A DNA stretch of 15,172 nucleotides from Deltaproteobacteria bacterium (GTDB lineage Bacteria; Desulfobacterota; Syntrophia; Syntrophales; Smithellaceae), in contig DSAV01000226.1 in NCBI GenBank assembly GCA_011046295.1, positions 1 to 15,172 on the forward strand, written 5' to 3'. This document shows positions 7,348 through 15,074 of this stretch, piece after piece. The first letter of the stretch is position 1. The number at the start of each line of letters is the position of its first letter. A program made the translations under genes and the position numbers. Below the pieces are notes generated by a model. It worked only from the letters and a program-made list of their open reading frames with translations. It did not search any database and was not told where the DNA came from.

Positions 7348-8613
7348 ATGGAAAAAATTACGGCAATAAAAGGCATAAAAGATATCCTCCCCCAGGATTC
7401 CCCTGCATGGAATCAAATTGAGACGGCTGCCCGCCGGATTTTTGGCGATTTCGGTTTCAGAGAAATCCGTGTGCCTATTATGGAAAAAACCGAATTATTC
7501 AAGCGAAGCATTGGTGAAACAACCGATATCGTAGAAAAGGAGATGTACACTTTTACCGACCGCGATGATGAACTTATTACACTGCGCCCGGAAGCAACAG
7601 CCTGCGTAATCCGCGCTTATATCGAGCACAATATGCACAACTACGAACAAGTGACCAAGCTATACACTTTAGGACCTATGTTTCGCCGGGAAAGGCCACA
7701 AAAAGGCCGCTTTCGGCAATTTCATCAGATCAATGCAGAGGCTCTCGGCGATGAACAACCTCAATGCGATGCGGAAATTATTTTTATGCTTGTAAATTTT
7801 CTGCGATTTGTCGGACTGAATGATTTTTCCCTGGAAATTAATTCGCTCGGCTGTAAATACTGCCGGCCAACTTTTTCCCGGGATATTGTTGCTCATTTAA
7901 GCTCCGTGGAAAAAAATCTATGCACCAATTGCCAGAGGCGCATTCGCACGAATCCGTTGCGTGTGTTCGACTGTAAAGTCGACAGCTGCGGCGAGGTTAT
8001 CGCAAACGCCCCGAATATTCTGAGTTATTTATGTTCGCATTGCGATGAGCACTTCAAGCTCGTCAGGACATTTCTCGAGGATTTAAAAGTATCTTATACG
8101 GTTAATTCAAAGATGGTGCGGGGCCTTGATTATTACACCAAAACCGCATTTGAGGTGACATCCAGTAATCTCGGCGCGCAAAACGCGCTGGCAGGCGGAG
8201 GAAGATATGACGGGCTGGTAAGTTCTCTGGGCGGTCCCAATGTAACGGGTATCGGTTTCGCTGTCGGCATGGAACGCCTGATGGCTTCTTTACCTCGTAA
8301 ACAAGAACATGATTATCAAACAGACATATTTATCGCTGCTTTGTGTGAAAAAGCGCAAAAAATTGCTTTTTTGCTGACCAATGAACTGCGGAGCTCCGGA
8401 ATTAAGGCGCAAACGGATTACACGGCAAAAAGCTTAAAAAGCCAAATGAAAAGAGCTGACAAATTGAACAGTTCCTATACTCTGATTATCGGCGATAACG
8501 AATTAGAGGATAAGAAGGTCCAATTACGTGATATGAAGGCGAAAAATCAAATAAGTCTGCCTTTGGATAATTTAACAGAAGCGATTAAAAATATTTTCAA
8601 GGAGAAGTCATAA
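7348..8613 (+). CDS. hisS: histidyl-tRNA synthetase
   Basis: Cytoplasmic class II aminoacyl-tRNA synthetase charging tRNA-His; 421 residues, normal bacterial length. Visible landmarks are the class II motif 2 region (LGPMFRRERPQKGRFRQFHQ, 108-127), the histidine-binding HisA motif GLDYYTKTAFEV (259-270) with AGGGRYDGL (282-290), and motif 3 GIGFAVGMERL (301-311). The anticodon-binding domain follows (about 325-421). The insertion domain holds pairs of cysteines (C169/C172, C192/C195, C209/C214, C229/C232), a pattern present in many bacterial HisRS and possibly metal-binding. The ATG is preceded by no good ribosome-binding site, consistent with the short leader. It is the first gene of the operon; aspS starts 5 bases after its stop, and its last codons carry the aspS ribosome-binding site. 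Confidence 0.99.
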   Translation: MEKITAIKGIKDILPQDSPAWNQIETAARRIFGDFGFREIRVPIMEKTELFKRSIGETTDIVEKEMYTFTDRDDELITLRPEATACVIRAYIEHNMHNYEQVTKLYTLGPMFRRERPQKGRFRQFHQINAEALGDEQPQCDAEIIFMLVNFLRFVGLNDFSLEINSLGCKYCRPTFSRDIVAHLSSVEKNLCTNCQRRIRTNPLRVFDCKVDSCGEVIANAPNILSYLCSHCDEHFKLVRTFLEDLKVSYTVNSKMVRGLDYYTKTAFEVTSSNLGAQNALAGGGRYDGLVSSLGGPNVTGIGFAVGMERLMASLPRKQEHDYQTDIFIAALCEKAQKIAFLLTNELRSSGIKAQTDYTAKSLKSQMKRADKLNSSYTLIIGDNELEDKKVQLRDMKAKNQISLPLDNLTEAIKNIFKEKS

Positions 8614-8618
8614 ATAAT

Positions 8619-10391
8619 TTGAGCAGCTTTTTATTGAATGAAAACAGGACTCACTATTGTGGAGAAGTAAGTCTTTCCGATGATGGCAAAGATGTTGTTT
8701 TAATGGGCTGGGTGTGCCGGCGGCGAGACCACGGCGGCGTTATTTTTGTTGATTTGCGTGACCGTACAGGCATTGTTCAAGTGGTGTTCAATCCGGATGC
8801 CGGGAAAGCGCTCCATGTTGAAGCGCACAAAATCCGTTCGGAATTTGTTCTGGCCGTCAGGGGAAAAGTGCGTCAAAGGCCGCCGGGAATGGAAAACCCT
8901 GATTTAGAAACGGGAAAGATAGAAGTCATGGTTTCCGAACTGAAAATTCTGAATGAATCGAAAACACCGCCCTTTTCACTGGATGATGAAAATATATCCG
9001 AAAACCTGCGCCTCAAATACCGTTATCTCGACTTGCGCCGTCCGGCCATACAGAATAATTTGATTTTGCGCAGCAAGATTGCCGCAGCGACCCGCAATTA
9101 CTTTGACAACCATGGCTTTATTGAAGTGGAAACTCCCTTTCTCACCAAAAGCACTCCGGAGGGAGCGCGTGATTATCTTGTGCCCAGCAGAATCTACAAG
9201 GGCATGTTTTACGCCTTGCCGCAATCGCCGCAAATTTTCAAGCAACTGCTTATGGTCTCCGGGTTCGACCGCTATTATCAAATCGTCAAATGCTTTCGTG
9301 ATGAAGATTTGCGCGCCGATCGTCAACCGGAATTTACGCAAATTGACGTAGAGATGTCCTTCATCACCGAAGAACACATTATGACCTTGATGGAAGGATT
9401 AATGACTCAAATATTTGAAAAATGTTTCGACCGTGAGCTTCCTCTGCCTTTTCCCCGAATTTCCTATCATGATGCCGTCAATTTTTATGGAAAGGACAAT
9501 CCAGATTTACGCTTCGGCATGAAACTGACTGATTTATCGGAAATAATGGGCAACACCGGCTTCAAACTTTTTCGGGAAGTAATAGCTTCCGGCGGTGTAG
9601 TCAAAGCGATTAAAGCCGAAAAATGTTCTAGTTTGTCGCGTAAAGACCTTGATGATCTTGCCGTTTTCGTTATTCCCTTCGGAGCTAAAGGTCTGGCCTG
9701 GGCAAGAATAAATCAAAACGATTGGACGTCTCCTATTTTTAAGTACTTTAAACCGGAAGAAGTGGCAAAGATTAATGACGCCATGCAGGCAAGTGTTGGA
9801 GACATCGTTTTTTTTGTCGCGGATACTCGTCGTATTGTTCATGATTCACTCGGCAATTTAAGGCTGCATCTCGCCGAAAAACTGAATTTAATCAAGAAAG
9901 ATGACATGCATTTTTCCTGGATTACGCAATTTCCTCTTTTGGAATATTCTGAAATTGAAAAGCGTTATGTCTCAATGCATCACCCTTTTACTTCGCCTTT
10001 TCTCGAGGATATTTCCCTGCTTGATACTCAGCCACAAAAAGTCCGCGCGCGCGCTTATGATTTGGTTTTGAACGGTTCGGAAATCGGCGGCGGAAGCATT
10101 CGTATCCACAGGAAAGACTTGCAGTCGAAAGTTTTTCAAGTATTGGGATTAACCGAAGATGATTCGCGTTCAAAATTCGGTTTTCTTCTTGACGCCCTGG
10201 AATACGGTACTCCTCCTCACGGCGGCATAGCCGTTGGTTTGGACAGATTAACGATGCTTTTGGCACAGGCGGAATCCATACGCGATGTCATCGCGTTTCC
10301 CAAAACGCAAAAAGCGGCCTGCCTTTTGTCTGACGCGCCGTCAAAAGTAGACATACAACAATTAATCGAGCTTTCCCTGAAAATAGTATAG
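8619..10391 (+). CDS. aspS: aspartyl-tRNA synthetase, probably non-discriminating
   Basis: Cytoplasmic class II synthetase charging tRNA-Asp; 590 residues, bacterial type with the GAD insertion domain. It has the N-terminal OB fold for anticodon binding (about 12-110), the core with PEGARDYLVPSR (180-191) and FRDEDLRADRQPEFTQID (226-243), the GAD insertion (about 290-430), and C-terminal GIAVGLDRLTML (536-547) with RDVIAFPK. In the anticodon loop it reads RRRDHGG, with His at 38 where the E. coli enzyme has Leu30. That histidine is associated with non-discriminating AspRS, which also puts Asp on tRNA-Asn for later amidation by GatCAB. The start is TTG at 8619, with AGGAGAAG in the end of hisS (spacing about 11); a second in-frame TTG at 8634 is possible, and no ATG fits. 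The hisS-aspS pairing is common in bacteria. Confidence 0.98.
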   Translation: MSSFLLNENRTHYCGEVSLSDDGKDVVLMGWVCRRRDHGGVIFVDLRDRTGIVQVVFNPDAGKALHVEAHKIRSEFVLAVRGKVRQRPPGMENPDLETGKIEVMVSELKILNESKTPPFSLDDENISENLRLKYRYLDLRRPAIQNNLILRSKIAAATRNYFDNHGFIEVETPFLTKSTPEGARDYLVPSRIYKGMFYALPQSPQIFKQLLMVSGFDRYYQIVKCFRDEDLRADRQPEFTQIDVEMSFITEEHIMTLMEGLMTQIFEKCFDRELPLPFPRISYHDAVNFYGKDNPDLRFGMKLTDLSEIMGNTGFKLFREVIASGGVVKAIKAEKCSSLSRKDLDDLAVFVIPFGAKGLAWARINQNDWTSPIFKYFKPEEVAKINDAMQASVGDIVFFVADTRRIVHDSLGNLRLHLAEKLNLIKKDDMHFSWITQFPLLEYSEIEKRYVSMHHPFTSPFLEDISLLDTQPQKVRARAYDLVLNGSEIGGGSIRIHRKDLQSKVFQVLGLTEDDSRSKFGFLLDALEYGTPPHGGIAVGLDRLTMLLAQAESIRDVIAFPKTQKAACLLSDAPSKVDIQQLIELSLKIV

Positions 10392-10415
10392 AAGTTATTG
10401 CTAACGAAATAAATT

Positions 10416-12302
10416 ATGGCAAAAGCAAAAAAATGCACGGTGAAAAAGCGAAAAGTAACAAATAAATTTAGCCTTGTCGAAGTAAACGAGCCTAATCTTT
10501 ACAAAGATATATTTCCTTACACGGAAATCAGCCGTATCATTTTCGACCATAAAAGTGTTCCCCTTTCACCCGCTAAAGAAATGTTCATTACCGATACGAC
10601 ATTCCGCGACGGCCAACAGGCGCGTCCGCCGTATACTGCGGAACAGATTGTCCGGATTTTCCAATATCTCAGCAAACTCGGCGGCCCCAACGGTGTTATT
10701 CGTCAATCAGAATTTTTTCTCTACAGCAGAAAAGATAAAGAGGCAGTCGAACAATGCATGTCTCTGGGCCTTCCCTACCCGGAAATCACCGGCTGGATTC
10801 GGGCAACCAAAGACGATATACAGCTGGTAAAAGACGCGGGCTTAAAGGAAACCGGCTTACTCACCTCCGTTTCCGATTACCATATATTTCTAAAACTCAA
10901 CAAAAGGCGAAGCGAGGCGATGGACAGCTACCTTGGTGTCGTAAAATCCGTTCTGGATTTGGGAGTAATTCCCCGTTGCCACTTCGAAGATATTACCCGT
11001 GCCGATGTTTACGGTTTTTGCATCCCCTTTGCCATTGAATTAATGAAATTGAGACAGGAAAGCGGAATAGATATCAAGATAAGGCTCTGCGACACTATGG
11101 GATATGGCGTAACTTATCCGGGCGCGGCTCTGCCGCGCAGCGTGGACAAGCTTGTGCGCGCTTTTATCGAGGATGCCTCAGTACCAGAACATCTGCTGGA
11201 ATGGCACGGTCACAATGATTTTCACCGGGCACTGAATAACGCGACGACGGCCTGGCTCTACGGCTGCAGCGCGGCCAATTCAACGCTTTTGGGCATGGGC
11301 GAAAGAACAGGAAATCCTCCTATAGAAGCTCTTATTATCGAGTATATCGCGCTTACCGGCAACGTCAACGGCATCGACACAACTGTTATTACGGATATTG
11401 CTGCATACTTCGAAGCGGAACTGGGGGTGAGAATACCTCATAATTATCCTTTCGTCGGTTCAGAGTTCAACGTTACCCGCGCTGGTGTGCATGCGGATGG
11501 CCTGATCAAATGTGAAGAAATTTATAATATTTTTGATACTAAAAAAATCCTGAAAAGACCGATTGTCACGATGGTCAGCGATGTATCAGGTAACGCCGGC
11601 ATCGCCTACTGGATTAACCAGCATTTCGGGCTTGAAGGCAAAAACGCCATTGATAAAAGACATCCGGGAGTTTCTAAAATAAACAAGTGGGTCAAGGAAC
11701 AATACGACAACGGACGTATAACCACTATTTCACCCGAAGAAATGGAAAAAAAGTCACGCCTTCATCTGCCCGAACTTTTCGTGTCTGAATTGGATAAAAT
11801 CAAGTTTTTGGCGGAAAACGCGGCAGTATCAGCGGTCAACCAGATTATCGAACACCCTCTGATGAAGTCAATGGATGCCGACCAGCAGGAACCGCTAATG
11901 CAGAAATTTGTCGATGAACATCCTTCCATACAGTTTGCCTACGTCGTAAATATGAACGGAAAAAAGACAACAAAGAATATAACCAGCATAGTTGACCGAG
12001 CTAAATACGAAAACTACGGAATTGGCATTGACCAATCCGACAGAGAATGGTTTATAGGGCCGTTCCAGACGGGTAAAGTACATGTTACTGATTTTTTCAT
12101 TTCCAAGATGACTCATGTTTTGTGCTTTACCGTGTCGGCTCCCATCATCAACGAAAGCGATGAAATGGTCGGTATTTTCGGCGTGGATATTCAATTTGAA
12201 GATTGGGTGAAAAGAGCGGAAGAAATGGAAGAAACCGACAATATCGCCCTGCGCGCCCAATACGAAGAGTTAAAACGCAAAGCAAAATTCGACTATCATT
12301 GA
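10416..12302 (+). CDS. homocitrate/Re-citrate synthase-family enzyme with C-terminal Cache-like sensor domain
   Basis: Soluble 628-residue DRE-TIM metallolyase that joins acetyl-CoA to a 2-oxo acid. A basic tail (1-17) precedes the TIM barrel, with TDTTFRDGQQ at 59-68, the metal-site HGHND at 264-268, and GMGERTGNPPIE at 293-304. The start (LYKDIFPYTE, then ARPPYT and GGPNGVIRQSEF) most resembles Re-citrate synthases of strict anaerobes such as Clostridium and Syntrophus, so oxaloacetate is the likely partner and citrate for glutamate the likely product; homocitrate synthase is the main alternative. The region to about 455 fits the family's helical domain. Residues about 455-600 are extra: a helix, then HPSIQFAYVVNMNGKK, DREWF, and SAPIINESDEMVGIFGVDI, the pattern of PDC/Cache ligand-sensing domains, with no membrane segment. 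It follows aspS by 24 bases without its own promoter. The TGA lies in a palindrome and overlaps the convergent helicase gene by 7 bases. Confidence 0.93.
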   Translation: MAKAKKCTVKKRKVTNKFSLVEVNEPNLYKDIFPYTEISRIIFDHKSVPLSPAKEMFITDTTFRDGQQARPPYTAEQIVRIFQYLSKLGGPNGVIRQSEFFLYSRKDKEAVEQCMSLGLPYPEITGWIRATKDDIQLVKDAGLKETGLLTSVSDYHIFLKLNKRRSEAMDSYLGVVKSVLDLGVIPRCHFEDITRADVYGFCIPFAIELMKLRQESGIDIKIRLCDTMGYGVTYPGAALPRSVDKLVRAFIEDASVPEHLLEWHGHNDFHRALNNATTAWLYGCSAANSTLLGMGERTGNPPIEALIIEYIALTGNVNGIDTTVITDIAAYFEAELGVRIPHNYPFVGSEFNVTRAGVHADGLIKCEEIYNIFDTKKILKRPIVTMVSDVSGNAGIAYWINQHFGLEGKNAIDKRHPGVSKINKWVKEQYDNGRITTISPEEMEKKSRLHLPELFVSELDKIKFLAENAAVSAVNQIIEHPLMKSMDADQQEPLMQKFVDEHPSIQFAYVVNMNGKKTTKNITSIVDRAKYENYGIGIDQSDREWFIGPFQTGKVHVTDFFISKMTHVLCFTVSAPIINESDEMVGIFGVDIQFEDWVKRAEEMEETDNIALRAQYEELKRKAKFDYH

Positions 12303-12307
12303 TAGTC
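12291..12307. repeat. palindrome containing both convergent stop codons
   Basis: GACTATC (12291-12297), spacer ATT, GATAGTC (12301-12307). The plus-strand TGA of the synthase (12300-12302) and the minus-strand TGA of the helicase (12298-12296) both lie within it. Because of the symmetry both proteins end in Asp-Tyr followed by His or Gln. Confidence 0.9.
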
Positions 12308-14266
12308 ATTGTAAAGCGTCCATTGTTCGTATGGACGCTTGTCATCCTCTGCGGAGAAAGTCTCTATTTCTTTTATAAAACGCGAGGCTGAAAGCACAAT
12401 ATTTCCTTCGCCCCTCCTGTAATCAAGCGCCGGGCAGCATAAGTAAAGCTGATCTTGAGCGCGGGTCAGGGCAACATAAAAAAGCCTCCTTTCCTCTTCT
12501 TCCCCATCGCGCTCTTTGAGAGTTCTGTGTAAAGGGATCATCCCGTCCGCACACCAAATTAAAAAGACATAAGACCATTCCAGTCCTTTTGCCTGATGAA
12601 TTGTGCTCAATACCACTTTTTCATCCTGTTCGTCCTCAAAGCCTTCTCCTGCGTCCATATTGGTCAGCAGCGCGAGTTCATTTAAAAAATCTTCCATATT
12701 ATTAAAACGATAGGAAAAAGCGGCAAGGTGAATTAAATCTTCTTCTCGGGAAGCATAATCTGAATAATTTCTTTGCAGATAAGAACGATAATCACCTTTA
12801 TTCAAAAGAACATGAATTACTTTTTCGGCAATTCTCTCTTCAGTCGGTAATTTTAAAATCTCTTGCATATTTTGTCGACATTGCTCTATTCCCGCCCTTG
12901 CCGCTGCCGTAATAATATTCATAAATTCTTGTGACAAAAATACTTCCAACGGGTTGTCTTTTTGCGACATATAACTCCATATTTTTTTAAAAGTCGCTTT
13001 GCCGATTTTAGGATACATGGTAAGCAAACGGCTCCATGGCAGCTCGTCTTTGGGATTTACCAATATTCTCATATAGGAAGTAATATCTTTAATATGCGCC
13101 TGCTCATAAAAACGTATGCCGGAGCGGATATCAAAAGGAATATTTCTGCGTACCAGTTCCATTTGCATCTCCATGGAGTGGTAATGGGCTCTGTATAGCA
13201 CGGCTATTTGAGAAAGCTCAACGCCACTGCGGTAGAGTTCTTCGATTCGCTGGGCAACGAAATCAGCCTGCTTCAAAACGTTTTCCGCGTAAACAGCAAC
13301 CGGACGTGTACCGCTTTCCCGCAGCGCCTTTAGCTTTTTCGGATATCGATTTTCATTCTTGTTGATACTCAGATTAGCCAAGTGCAATATTTCCGGCGTG
13401 CTACGGTAATTTATTTCCAGTTTATAAATTTTGCAATCCGGATATTTTTTGTGAAAATTAATGATATTTTCATAACTTGCCCCCCGGAAAGAATAAATAC
13501 TTTGCGAATCGTCGCCGACAACCATCAGGTTTTCCTGCGAACAAGCGAGCATATCGATGATTTCCGCCTGAATGATGTTAACATCCTGGTATTCATCTAC
13601 GAGAATGTGTTTAAATACTCCGGAAAGAATGTTTGTTACGTCCGGATTATCTGCAAGCAGCAACCGGCAATTATAAAGTAAATCATCAAAATCCATTACT
13701 GACATTTCTTTTTTTTTGCGGATATACAAAAGAGCTGTCTGGTTAATATCATCCGTATAATCAAGCAGATACGGATATCTTCCTGCCAGCACATCTTCCA
13801 GGGAATTTTGCGTGTTCAGTATTAAGCCGATGATATCGCCGATAATGTTGCTTTTTGGAAATTTTTTTAACTTCTGTTCTATCCTTAATTCGGATATACA
13901 TGTATTTATGAGTTGACGTGAATCTTCCCTGTCCAGTATGGAGAAATTTCTTTGATAACCTATACGGGTAGCGTACTTTCTAAGAATTACATGGGCGATA
14001 TGATGAAAAGTTCCGCCCGTTATTGTCCGGGTATGTAAACCAGCCAGGCTTTCGACTCTGCTTAACATCGAGCGCGCCGCTTTATTAGTAAAAGTGGCCA
14101 GTAAAATACTTTCCGGGTTAACGCCGCACTCCAGAAGGCGGGCGACACGATAAGTAAGGGTTCGTGTTTTGCCGCTGCCCGCTCCCGCCAGAACGAGAAG
14201 CGGCCCCTTCTCTTCCATTACTACTTGATATTGTTCATGATTAAGCTCTTTTTCGTAATCGATCAT
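12296..14266 (-). CDS. UvrD/Rep/PcrA-family ATP-dependent DNA helicase
   Basis: Superfamily 1A 3'-to-5' helicase of 656 residues, acting on DNA in repair or replication restart. All core motifs are present: Q motif LNHEQYQVV (8-16), Walker A GAGSGKT (28-34), motif Ia TFTNKAA (58-64), motif II DEYQD (224-228), motif III GDDSQSIYSFRGA (251-263), motif IV NYRST (286-290), motif V STIHQAKGLEW (554-564) and motif VI FYVALTRAQ (596-604). The chain ends about 50 residues after motif VI, so it lacks the longer tail used by PcrA/UvrD to bind partners such as RNA polymerase; in length it is closer to Rep. Which of the three it replaces cannot be told. It follows adk with a 17-base gap and no clear ribosome-binding site, so it is probably co-transcribed. 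Its last 14 codons hold the hairpin and palindrome shared with the convergent operon. Confidence 0.96.
   Translation of the reverse strand: MIDYEKELNHEQYQVVMEEKGPLLVLAGAGSGKTRTLTYRVARLLECGVNPESILLATFTNKAARSMLSRVESLAGLHTRTITGGTFHHIAHVILRKYATRIGYQRNFSILDREDSRQLINTCISELRIEQKLKKFPKSNIIGDIIGLILNTQNSLEDVLAGRYPYLLDYTDDINQTALLYIRKKKEMSVMDFDDLLYNCRLLLADNPDVTNILSGVFKHILVDEYQDVNIIQAEIIDMLACSQENLMVVGDDSQSIYSFRGASYENIINFHKKYPDCKIYKLEINYRSTPEILHLANLSINKNENRYPKKLKALRESGTRPVAVYAENVLKQADFVAQRIEELYRSGVELSQIAVLYRAHYHSMEMQMELVRRNIPFDIRSGIRFYEQAHIKDITSYMRILVNPKDELPWSRLLTMYPKIGKATFKKIWSYMSQKDNPLEVFLSQEFMNIITAAARAGIEQCRQNMQEILKLPTEERIAEKVIHVLLNKGDYRSYLQRNYSDYASREEDLIHLAAFSYRFNNMEDFLNELALLTNMDAGEGFEDEQDEKVVLSTIHQAKGLEWSYVFLIWCADGMIPLHRTLKERDGEEEERRLFYVALTRAQDQLYLCCPALDYRRGEGNIVLSASRFIKEIETFSAEDDKRPYEQWTLYNDYQ
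12314..12340. terminator. likely bidirectional transcription-stop hairpin at the convergent junction
   Basis: Perfect 10-bp inverted repeat AAGCGTCCAT / ATGGACGCTT around a 7-base loop (TGTTCGT), inside the last codons of the helicase gene and 12 bases after the synthase stop. The T runs are short on both strands (CTTGTC rightward, CTTTAC leftward), so this is a weak intrinsic terminator or an mRNA 3'-end stabilising hairpin for either operon. Confidence 0.5.
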
Positions 14267-14283
14267 TGAGCAATTTCAACGGT

Positions 14284-14937
14284 TTAAACTTCAGATATAT
14301 TAAATGCCTTAATCGCGCTGACAGTTTCACTTGCATGAAGTGATTCAACATTTCTTAATAATCCTTCTTTTGCGTAGTATCCGATAAGCGGGGCCGTTTT
14401 CTGGTTGTATATTTTTATTCTTTCCGAAATGGCTTCAGGAGTTTCGTCGTCTCTCTGCACCACTTTATGTCCGCATATTTTACATACACCGCCTTCGGCG
14501 GGGGGATTATTTTTTATGTTATAAATTTCCTGACAGGAGGAATTGCAACATGTTCTTCTCGTGGTGAGCCTCTCCAATATAATCTCCATGGGTGCTTCCA
14601 GATTAATTACGTAATCCAGATTAATGTTCATTTTTTCCAATAATGCGCTTAACTGCTGCGCTTGCGGAATTGTACGCGGGAAGCCATCCAGAATAAATCC
14701 TTTACGGCAATCACTTTGCATCAAGCGTTCTTCCATAATTTCCATAATCAGATGATCAGGCACAAGATTGCCGTTATCCATATATTCTTTTGCCTTTATT
14801 CCTAATTTTGTCACATCTTTTACCGCGGTGCGCAAGATATCACCGGTAGAAATCTGCACGCAACCGTTTTCCCTACTTAGAAGCTTGGCAATCGTTCCCT
14901 TTCCGACGCCCGGTGAACCCAAAAGTATTATTCTCAT
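14284..14937 (-). CDS. adk: adenylate kinase with cysteine-containing LID
   Basis: Cytoplasmic enzyme converting ATP and AMP to two ADP; 217 residues, the usual long bacterial form. The P-loop is GSPGVGKGT (7-15), the AMP site shows STGDILR (30-36) and GFPRT (85-89), and the LID domain runs from about 123 to 165 with RTCCNSSCQEIYN and later CKICG and QRDDE. C130 or C131 with C135, C152 and C155 make a likely structural zinc site, as in Gram-positive and many delta-type enzymes, but the first pair has one or two extra residues compared with the usual C-X2-C. GGAG lies 11 bases before the ATG. In many bacteria adk follows secY in the ribosomal-protein cluster; here insertion-sequence-like DNA lies upstream instead and the helicase gene follows. 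Confidence 0.98.
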   Translation of the reverse strand: MRIILLGSPGVGKGTIAKLLSRENGCVQISTGDILRTAVKDVTKLGIKAKEYMDNGNLVPDHLIMEIMEERLMQSDCRKGFILDGFPRTIPQAQQLSALLEKMNINLDYVINLEAPMEIILERLTTRRTCCNSSCQEIYNIKNNPPAEGGVCKICGHKVVQRDDETPEAISERIKIYNQKTAPLIGYYAKEGLLRNVESLHASETVSAIKAFNISEV

Positions 14938-14982
14938 ATTCTCTAATTCTCCATAAATTGATTATTAAACAGGTAAAGCGTT

Positions 14983-15009
14983 TCTATACTTAAAGGCGGC
15001 AAACGTCAA
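14983..15009 (-). promoter_or_regulatory. possible sigma-70 promoter for adk
   Basis: Minus strand: TTGACG (15009-15004, five of six -35 bases), then TATAGA (14988-14983, four of six -10 bases), with a short 15-base spacer. It is the best candidate in the 125 bases between adk and the insertion-sequence end, and would give a leader of about 40 bases. Confidence 0.3.
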
Positions 15010-15049
15010 GAATAGATGCGGTTTATTTGTTTATTACAAGTTTTATTTC

Positions 15050-15074
15050 AAAAAGATAGGGGGTTCTGCACCCC
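15050..15074 (-). terminator. weak terminator-like hairpin at the insertion-sequence end
   Basis: Minus strand GGGGT (15074-15070), loop GCAGA, ACCCC (15064-15060), then CTATC and five T (15054-15050). The 5-bp stem is short and the T run is displaced. It would stop transcription leaving the insertion sequence before it reaches adk. It may simply be a consequence of the terminal repeat sequence. Confidence 0.35.

Noticed and set aside
8976..9377. 133-codon minus-strand frame opposite aspS
   Set aside because: It lies wholly within the strongly conserved AspRS coding sequence in another frame and has no start signals or family resemblance.
11895..12260. 121-codon minus-strand frame opposite the Cache-like domain
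   Set aside because: A shadow of the synthase gene; the plus-strand frame carries clear domain motifs across the same bases.
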